This document shows positions 59,875-64,000 of a stretch of DNA of 64,000 bases, one piece after another (the first letter of the stretch is position 1; each line of letters opens with the position of its first letter). Under the pieces are notes generated by a model. The model was not told the DNA's origin, ran no database searches, and was given only the letters and a program-made list of their open reading frames with translations. The DNA comes from Streptomyces sp. NBC_00376 (GTDB lineage: Bacteria > Actinomycetota > Actinomycetes > Streptomycetales > Streptomycetaceae): positions 7,998,001-8,062,000 of the forward strand of contig NZ_CP107960.1 in assembly GCF_036077095.1 (NCBI RefSeq), in the 5' to 3' direction. Position numbers and translations under genes: made by a program.

Positions 59875-60542
59875 CAACTGTTCTCCCCTTCGGGGGTGCG
59901 CCGGCCCCGGGAGCGGAGCAGTTCGGCGGCGAGCGGGACGAGGGAGATCACGACCACGAGGGCGACGATCGGCAGCAGATAGCGGTCGACGTTCGGCACC
60001 GAGGACCCCAGCGCGTACCCCGCAAGGACGAGCCCGACGGTCCAGACCACCCCGCCGACGGCCTGCCACAGCGTGAACACCCGGGCCGGGACGCCGAGTG
60101 CCCCGGCCAGCGGATTGAGCACCGTACGTACGACAGGTACGAAGCGGGCCAGCACGATCGCCCGCGCGTGGCCGTATCTGCCGAGCAGCTCCTCGGCGCG
60201 GGCGGCGCCCTCGTGCAGCCGCTTGGAGCGGCTGCGGGCGAGCAGGGCCCGGCCGCCCCGGCTGCCGATCCAGTAACCCGTCTGGGCGCCCAGCAGCGCG
60301 CCGGCCACCGCGGCGATCAGGACCTGCGGCAACGACAGGTGCACCGGCCCATGGGCGCCGGACACGCAGAGCAGGCCCGCCGTGAACAACAGGGAGTCGC
60401 CGGGGAGGAAGAAACCGACGAGCAGTCCCGTCTCGGCGAAGAGCACGACGGCGATGCCGAGCGCGCCGAACGCCCCGAGCAGTGACCCCGCGTCCAGCAG
60501 GTTCACCGCCTGTGGCGCGGACGCCAGTGAGAATACGGACAC
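59874..60542 (-). CDS. DedA family membrane protein
   Basis: A 222-residue protein with five or six helices. Markers are ETGLLVGFFLPGDSLLFTAGLL and the DedA/VTT motif GHARAIVLARFVPVVRTVLNPLAG. Members transport undecaprenyl phosphate or phospholipids across the membrane. GTG 60542 has GGGAG about 10 nt upstream. It is coupled to the PAP2 gene and divergent from the BlaI gene. The BlaI-type operator lies between the two starts, so BlaI may control both directions. Confidence 0.88.
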   Translation of the reverse strand: MSVFSLASAPQAVNLLDAGSLLGAFGALGIAVVLFAETGLLVGFFLPGDSLLFTAGLLCVSGAHGPVHLSLPQVLIAAVAGALLGAQTGYWIGSRGGRALLARSRSKRLHEGAARAEELLGRYGHARAIVLARFVPVVRTVLNPLAGALGVPARVFTLWQAVGGVVWTVGLVLAGYALGSSVPNVDRYLLPIVALVVVISLVPLAAELLRSRGRRTPEGENS

Positions 60543-60597
60543 GGTGGAGGGTCTCCCATAATGGTGAGCGGGCGACCCGACGGAGCGCCCGGACTGA

Positions 60598-60630
60598 CTA
60601 CAGTGATGTAGACGGTCTACATCACTGTAG
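60598..60630. promoter_or_regulatory. BlaI/MecI-type operator, perfect 33-bp palindrome
   Basis: Arms CTACAGTGATGTAGA and TCTACATCACTGTAG flank CGG. Each arm itself contains a TACA-N4-TGTA element, the classic BlaI/MecI recognition sequence. A possible promoter with -35 CTGACT and -10 TACATC at 18-bp spacing lies across it, so binding would block transcription of the BlaI gene. DedA, starting 56 bp to the left, may also be affected. Confidence 0.85.
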
Positions 60631-60656
60631 ACGCCCGAAGGGGGAGGAGAGTTCCC

Positions 60657-61127
60657 ATGTCCCAGGTGAAGGGGATATCGAGCGGCGGATCCGGCCCCCA
60701 CGCACACGGCGAACCCGGCCCCCGGACACACGGCGAACCGGCAGCGGGACCGGCACCGCACTCCGCAACTGCCGAACGGCGCCACGCCGGTGAGCTGGAA
60801 TCCACGATCCTGGCGGCGCTGTGGGCCGCGGGAACACCGCTCACCCCGGGCCAGGTCCAGGGCGCGATCGGCGCGGAACTCGCCCGTACCACCGTCACCA
60901 CGATCCTGTCGCGCCTGTACGAGAAGGGCGCGGTCGACCGCACCCGGGCAGGCCGCGGATTCGCCTACACGCCCACCGAGGACGAGCCCGGACTGACCGC
61001 CCGCCGCATGCACAGCGAACTGCGGAAGCAGGAGGACCGCAGCACCGTCCTGGCCCGCTTCGTCTCACAGCTCACCGACGAGGACGAGCAGCTGCTCCGG
61101 GACCTGCTCGACGGGGAGACATCATGA
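60657..61127 (+). CDS. BlaI/MecI/CopY family transcriptional repressor
   Basis: A 156-residue repressor. The N-terminal 40 residues are Gly/Pro/His-rich and unusual for the family. The winged helix (about 42-105) reads LESTILAALWAAGTPLTPGQ, then RTTVTTILSRLYEKGAVDRT. The C-terminal dimerisation helices follow, with the cleavable-type region RRMHSELRKQEDRST. The partner peptidase gene is downstream. GGGGGAGGAG precedes the ATG. A perfect BlaI operator lies just upstream. No beta-lactamase gene is in view, so the regulated target is unknown. Confidence 0.92.
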   Translation: MSQVKGISSGGSGPHAHGEPGPRTHGEPAAGPAPHSATAERRHAGELESTILAALWAAGTPLTPGQVQGAIGAELARTTVTTILSRLYEKGAVDRTRAGRGFAYTPTEDEPGLTARRMHSELRKQEDRSTVLARFVSQLTDEDEQLLRDLLDGETS

Positions 61128-61203
61128 TCCGGGCCGCGACCGGGGAGCCCTCGTGATCAGCGCCATGACCGCCGCGAGCGCCGTGTCCGGGGAGGCCCAG
61201 TGA
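61124..61203 (+). other. two coupled mini-reading frames between blaI and the M56 gene
   Basis: A 10-codon frame (61124-61156) starts at an ATG overlapping the blaI stop, and its stop overlaps a GTG that starts a 16-codon frame (61153-61203). That stop in turn overlaps the M56 GTG at 61200. Each of the three starts has the same module CGGGGAG-N5-DTGATC (61112, 61141, 61188). They may be duplicated initiation sites that carry ribosomes from blaI to the M56 gene. The short peptides themselves probably have no function. Confidence 0.55.
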
Positions 61204-62144
61204 TCTACGCCGTGTGGGTGCCACTGCTGATGCCGTTCCTGGCGGTGCCCGCCGCCCGCCGTCTGGCGGACGCGCTCTCGCCGGTGCGCGCCGTGCGGCT
61301 GCTCGCCGCGACGGGCGTCGGCCTCGCCCTGTGCAGCGTCCTCGCCCTGGTCCTGCTCGTGGTGCCCGGCGCGACCCGGTTCTCCGTGGTCTTCGCCCTG
61401 GGCGAGCTGGTCAGACCGCTCTCCGACGCCGTCCCGGCGGCCACCCTGCCGCTGGCCGCCGCCGCATTGGCTCTCCTCGTGGGCTGCACCGCCGCCGTCG
61501 CCCGCGCCGCCCGCCGTCACTGGGCGGAGCTGCGCCGGGCCGGACGGCTCGACGGGCGCGCCGACGGCGAGCTGGCCGTCCTGCGGGACAGCCGCCCCGA
61601 CGCCTACGCGCTGCCCGGCCGCCCCGGCACCCCCGGCCGGATCGTCGTCACCACGGGAATGCTGCGCGCCCTCGACCCCGCCGAACGCGATGCCCTGCTG
61701 GCGCACGAACGCGCCCATCTCGCGGGCCGTCACCACCTTTTCGTCGCCGCTGTCGAAGCCGCCGCGCTCTGCCACCCGGCGCTGCGCTCCCTGCGGGCCC
61801 CCATGGGCTACGCCCTGGAACGCTGCGCCGACGAGGCGGCCGCCGCCGCGGTCGGCGACCGGCGGATCGCCGCCCGCGCCATCGGCCGGGCCGCCCTCGC
61901 CGCACGCGCCGCCGAAGGCGCCCCGCAGCCCCGCCCACGGGTGGCGCTCGCCGCCGCGGCCGGGCCCGTACCGCGCCGCGTCGCCGCACTCCTCGGCCGG
62001 AACACCGCACGCTCCCGCGTCGGCCGTGCCGCGGCCGCGGTGCTGCTGGCCTGCCTGGTCGCCTCCGGAGCCGCCGCGCTCGACGCGACGAACGATCTGC
62101 ACAGCAGCATCGAGGTGGCACAGGGCGAGGGCGCGCACCACTGA
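61200..62144 (+). CDS. M56 family membrane metallopeptidase (BlaR1-like)
   Basis: A 314-residue membrane protein. It has three N-terminal helices, then a zinc protease site HERAHLAGRHH (about residues 165-175) with the HExxH motif and RCADEAAA supplying the third ligand, then a final helix near residue 285. There is no beta-lactam-binding sensor domain of BlaR1 type, so this short form probably senses envelope signals through its few external residues. It should cleave the BlaI-type repressor encoded upstream. GTG 61200 follows GGGGAGG and overlaps the preceding mini-frame. Confidence 0.88.
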   Translation: MIYAVWVPLLMPFLAVPAARRLADALSPVRAVRLLAATGVGLALCSVLALVLLVVPGATRFSVVFALGELVRPLSDAVPAATLPLAAAALALLVGCTAAVARAARRHWAELRRAGRLDGRADGELAVLRDSRPDAYALPGRPGTPGRIVVTTGMLRALDPAERDALLAHERAHLAGRHHLFVAAVEAAALCHPALRSLRAPMGYALERCADEAAAAAVGDRRIAARAIGRAALAARAAEGAPQPRPRVALAAAAGPVPRRVAALLGRNTARSRVGRAAAAVLLACLVASGAAALDATNDLHSSIEVAQGEGAHH

Positions 62145-62183
62145 CCGGCTGATCCCCGCCGCCCGTTCGTCCGGCGAGCCCGC

Positions 62184-62696
62184 TCAGGCCCCCTCCTGAT
62201 CGGGCGTCCCCCGCCCGTCCACCAGGTGTTCCCGCAGCCGGTCGAGGAAGACCCGCTGTCCCGCGACCAGCCGCTCGGCCGCCTCCCGGGGCGTGCACCA
62301 CGCGAACCGGTCGACCTCCGGGAACTCCCGGCGCACACCCGACCCCCTCGGCCACTCCATGGTGAACGTCCCCGGGACGGCCGTCGCGGCATCGAGATCC
62401 GCCTCCAGCGCCCACACCGTCACGGTCTTGCCGCCCGACTGAAGCGCCTCGCCCAGCGCCACCCACTCACCGTCCGGCACCGGACGCCCGAACTCCTCCG
62501 CGAACTCACGCCGGGCGGCGGCCGCCGGCTCCTCCTCGGAGTCGTACTCCCCCTTGGGGACCGACCAGGCCGCACTCTCGCGACCCGCCCAGAACGGGCC
62601 GCCCATGTGCCCGATGAGTACCTCGAAACCGGCCTCGCCCGACCGTCGGAACAGGAGAAGGCCCGCACTGCGCCTGGCACGCTTCCGGTTTGGCAT
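62184..62696 (-). CDS. NUDIX hydrolase
   Basis: A 170-residue hydrolase. The Nudix box is GEYDSEEEPAAAARREFAEEFG, matching Gx5Ex7REUxEExGU. The N-terminus SAGLLLFRRSGEAGFEVLIGHMGGPFW and the later WALEADLD, FPEVDRFAW fit the subgroup hydrolysing (di)nucleoside polyphosphates or nucleotide sugars. It is convergent with the M56 gene and divergent from the last gene of the window; the 208-bp gap holds both promoters. The SD is weak. Confidence 0.9.
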   Translation of the reverse strand: MPNRKRARRSAGLLLFRRSGEAGFEVLIGHMGGPFWAGRESAAWSVPKGEYDSEEEPAAAARREFAEEFGRPVPDGEWVALGEALQSGGKTVTVWALEADLDAATAVPGTFTMEWPRGSGVRREFPEVDRFAWCTPREAAERLVAGQRVFLDRLREHLVDGRGTPDQEGA

Positions 62697-62904
62697 GCCG
62701 TCAAGTCTGCGTCCCGACCTGGGCGGAGTGCCGTCGGCGACACAGCCTTCGTGCTGATCATTGCCGTCATCGACCCGACGCGTCCTGTTCGCCGCGAGGT
62801 TCCCGATGCCCTCTGGTGCGCCGTTGCGCACCCGGCCATGCTGTCCGCCGACAGCGCCCGCGCCCGGACCGGGCCGCGCAACCATTGGCAATCCAGGAGG
62901 ACTT

Positions 62905-64000
62905 GTGGGCCTTGGCATAGTCGGCAGGACAACCGGACCGCGCGGGAGGGCGGCGCGCGGGCACAGGGCTCTCGCGCGCCCGGCCGTGCTGCTCGCGACG
63001 GTGTCCGCCCTGACCGTCGGCGCGATCTCTCCCGCGCTCGCCGATTCGAACCCCGATCCACGACCCCGCACCTCCGCGGAGATCCTCAGACCGGTCGCCC
63101 CGCCACCCGCGAGCAACCCGACGGGGGCGCCCCGCTCGGTGGCGGACGGCGACGGCATCGAGACCGCACGCACCTCCCGCCCGATCGCCCCGGGGGTCCG
63201 CCTCAGCTCGTACGACCGGCTCGAGTCCGACAAGTGGCTGCGCGTCGACAACCTCTCGGTCGACCTCGCGGGCAGCGGCGTACGCGCCGACTACCTCTCC
63301 TCCGGCAAGGTCTCCGAACGGCACAGCGTCTCCGAACTCGCCGCCGGACACGACGCGGGCCGCGGCCGCCGAACCGTAGCCGCGATCAACGCCGACTTCT
63401 TCGACATCAACCAGACCGGCGCGCCCGAGGGCATCGGCATCAAGGACGGAGCCACCGTCCAGTCGCCCGCCCCCGGCATCAACCGGGCCGTCGGCATCGG
63501 CCCCGACAGCGCGGGCCGCATCCTGAACCTGTACTTCGAGGGCACGCTCACCCTGCCCGCCGGACAGCGGCCGCTCGCCGCCTACAACGCGGCCAACGTG
63601 CCGGCCGGCCAGGTCGGCGCGTACACCTCCGCCTGGGGAACCGCCGACCGTGCCCTGACCGTGGACAGCGCGACGCCGGTCGCCGAAGCGGTCGTACGGG
63701 ACGGCAAGGTCGTCTCCGTCTCACCCGCACCCGGCTCCGGGGCCGTACCCGAAGGCACCACCGTCCTGGTCGGCCGTGAGGCCGGCGCCGTGGCACTCGG
63801 CGCGCTGAAGCCCGGTGACCCGGTGTCCCTGACCTACCGGGCCCGCACCGACAGCGGGGCCGTACCGCGCACCGCCGTCGGCGGCCGGGAACTCCTCGTC
63901 GTCGACGGAGTCGCGCAGAACCACGACGGCGAGGGCAACAACACCGCCGCACCCCGCACCGCCGTCGGCTTCTCCGAGGACGGCCGGACCATGCAGATCC
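62905..64000 (+). CDS. secreted phosphodiester glycosidase (NAGPA-domain) protein, 3' truncated by window
   Basis: The first 365 codons of a longer gene. GTG 62905 follows CCAGGAGGACTT, a strong SD. A signal peptide (about residues 1-47, ending ALA) leads to a Pro-rich linker and a domain with DKWLRVDNLSVDLAG, AINADFFDINQTGAPEGIGI and PRTAVGFSEDGRTMQI near the end of the window. These match the NAGPA/phosphodiester glycosidase domain (PF09992), which removes N-acetylglucosamine 1-phosphate-type caps from glycans. No stop is reached, so the total length is unknown. The enzyme is probably secreted and acts on wall or surface polymers. Confidence 0.88.
   Translation, partial: MGLGIVGRTTGPRGRAARGHRALARPAVLLATVSALTVGAISPALADSNPDPRPRTSAEILRPVAPPPASNPTGAPRSVADGDGIETARTSRPIAPGVRLSSYDRLESDKWLRVDNLSVDLAGSGVRADYLSSGKVSERHSVSELAAGHDAGRGRRTVAAINADFFDINQTGAPEGIGIKDGATVQSPAPGINRAVGIGPDSAGRILNLYFEGTLTLPAGQRPLAAYNAANVPAGQVGAYTSAWGTADRALTVDSATPVAEAVVRDGKVVSVSPAPGSGAVPEGTTVLVGREAGAVALGALKPGDPVSLTYRARTDSGAVPRTAVGGRELLVVDGVAQNHDGEGNNTAAPRTAVGFSEDGRTMQI

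Overview
The window reads as a piece of a Streptomyces (or very close actinomycete) chromosome. GC is very high with strong third-position G/C. GTG starts and purine-rich Shine-Dalgarno (SD) sequences are common, and many gene pairs overlap by ATGA or GTGA. Several families are typical of Streptomyces: SpoIIE-type phosphatases with PAS/GAF and anti-sigma kinase domains, a SigF-like sigma factor, and DUF1876, DUF2254, DUF2382, DUF6191 and DUF6629 proteins. I saw no rRNA, tRNA, CRISPR array, prophage or intact insertion sequence.

Layout. 1-7.7 kb is a surface-polysaccharide locus: glycosyltransferases, GDP-mannose 4,6-dehydratase and GDP-fucose synthase divergent around a palindrome, a polyprenyl-phosphate sugar transferase, and a secreted propeller/FN3/LamG protein coupled to a lipoprotein and a family 2 glycosyltransferase. 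8-21 kb holds a MASE1 membrane sensor beside a PP2C phosphatase, an XdhC-type maturation factor, an AidB-like acyl-CoA dehydrogenase with a TetR regulator, a PAS-GAF-phosphatase-kinase protein whose phosphatase motifs have lost all their acidic metal ligands, and an ArsR regulator with tandem operators coupled to a broken MFS exporter. 21-32 kb holds an exported PHP-domain protein, phosphoglucomutase, small enzymes, an MFS/LysR divergent pair, an esterase, a signal-less substrate-binding-like protein and zinc-independent ribosomal protein L31. 32-36.6 kb is a decayed fructan or sucrose operon: LacI regulator, frameshifted ABC ATPase, a deletion junction into the 3' half of a GH32 gene, and an intact fructokinase.

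38-43 kb is the most interesting block: ketosynthase, acyl-CoA oxidase-like flavoprotein, small membrane peptide, acyl carrier protein, ketosynthase. It resembles the fatty-acid sub-operon of lipopeptide clusters such as that of calcium-dependent antibiotic, but no peptide synthetase is present. Two short repeat arrays and an ABC ATPase remnant follow, then a PRC-barrel stress protein, a cytochrome P450, a cobinamide amidohydrolase with a damaged start and a beta-hydroxyacid dehydrogenase.

48-64 kb has a Tat-exported sulfite-oxidase-type enzyme preceded by a probable Cys leader peptide, the SigF-like sigma factor, a membrane PP2C phosphatase, a TetR-SDR-ADH operon under a large palindrome, DedA and PAP2 membrane proteins, and a BlaI/M56 pair with a perfect BlaI operator and three repeated translation-start modules. 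It ends inside a secreted phosphodiester-glycosidase gene.

Three SpoIIE-type proteins and one SigF-like factor in 47 kb suggest partner-switching stress control. At least three loci are decaying (MFS at 18.8 kb, ABC/GH32 at 33.6 kb, ABC at 43.2 kb), which fits an accessory, actively rearranging part of the chromosome.
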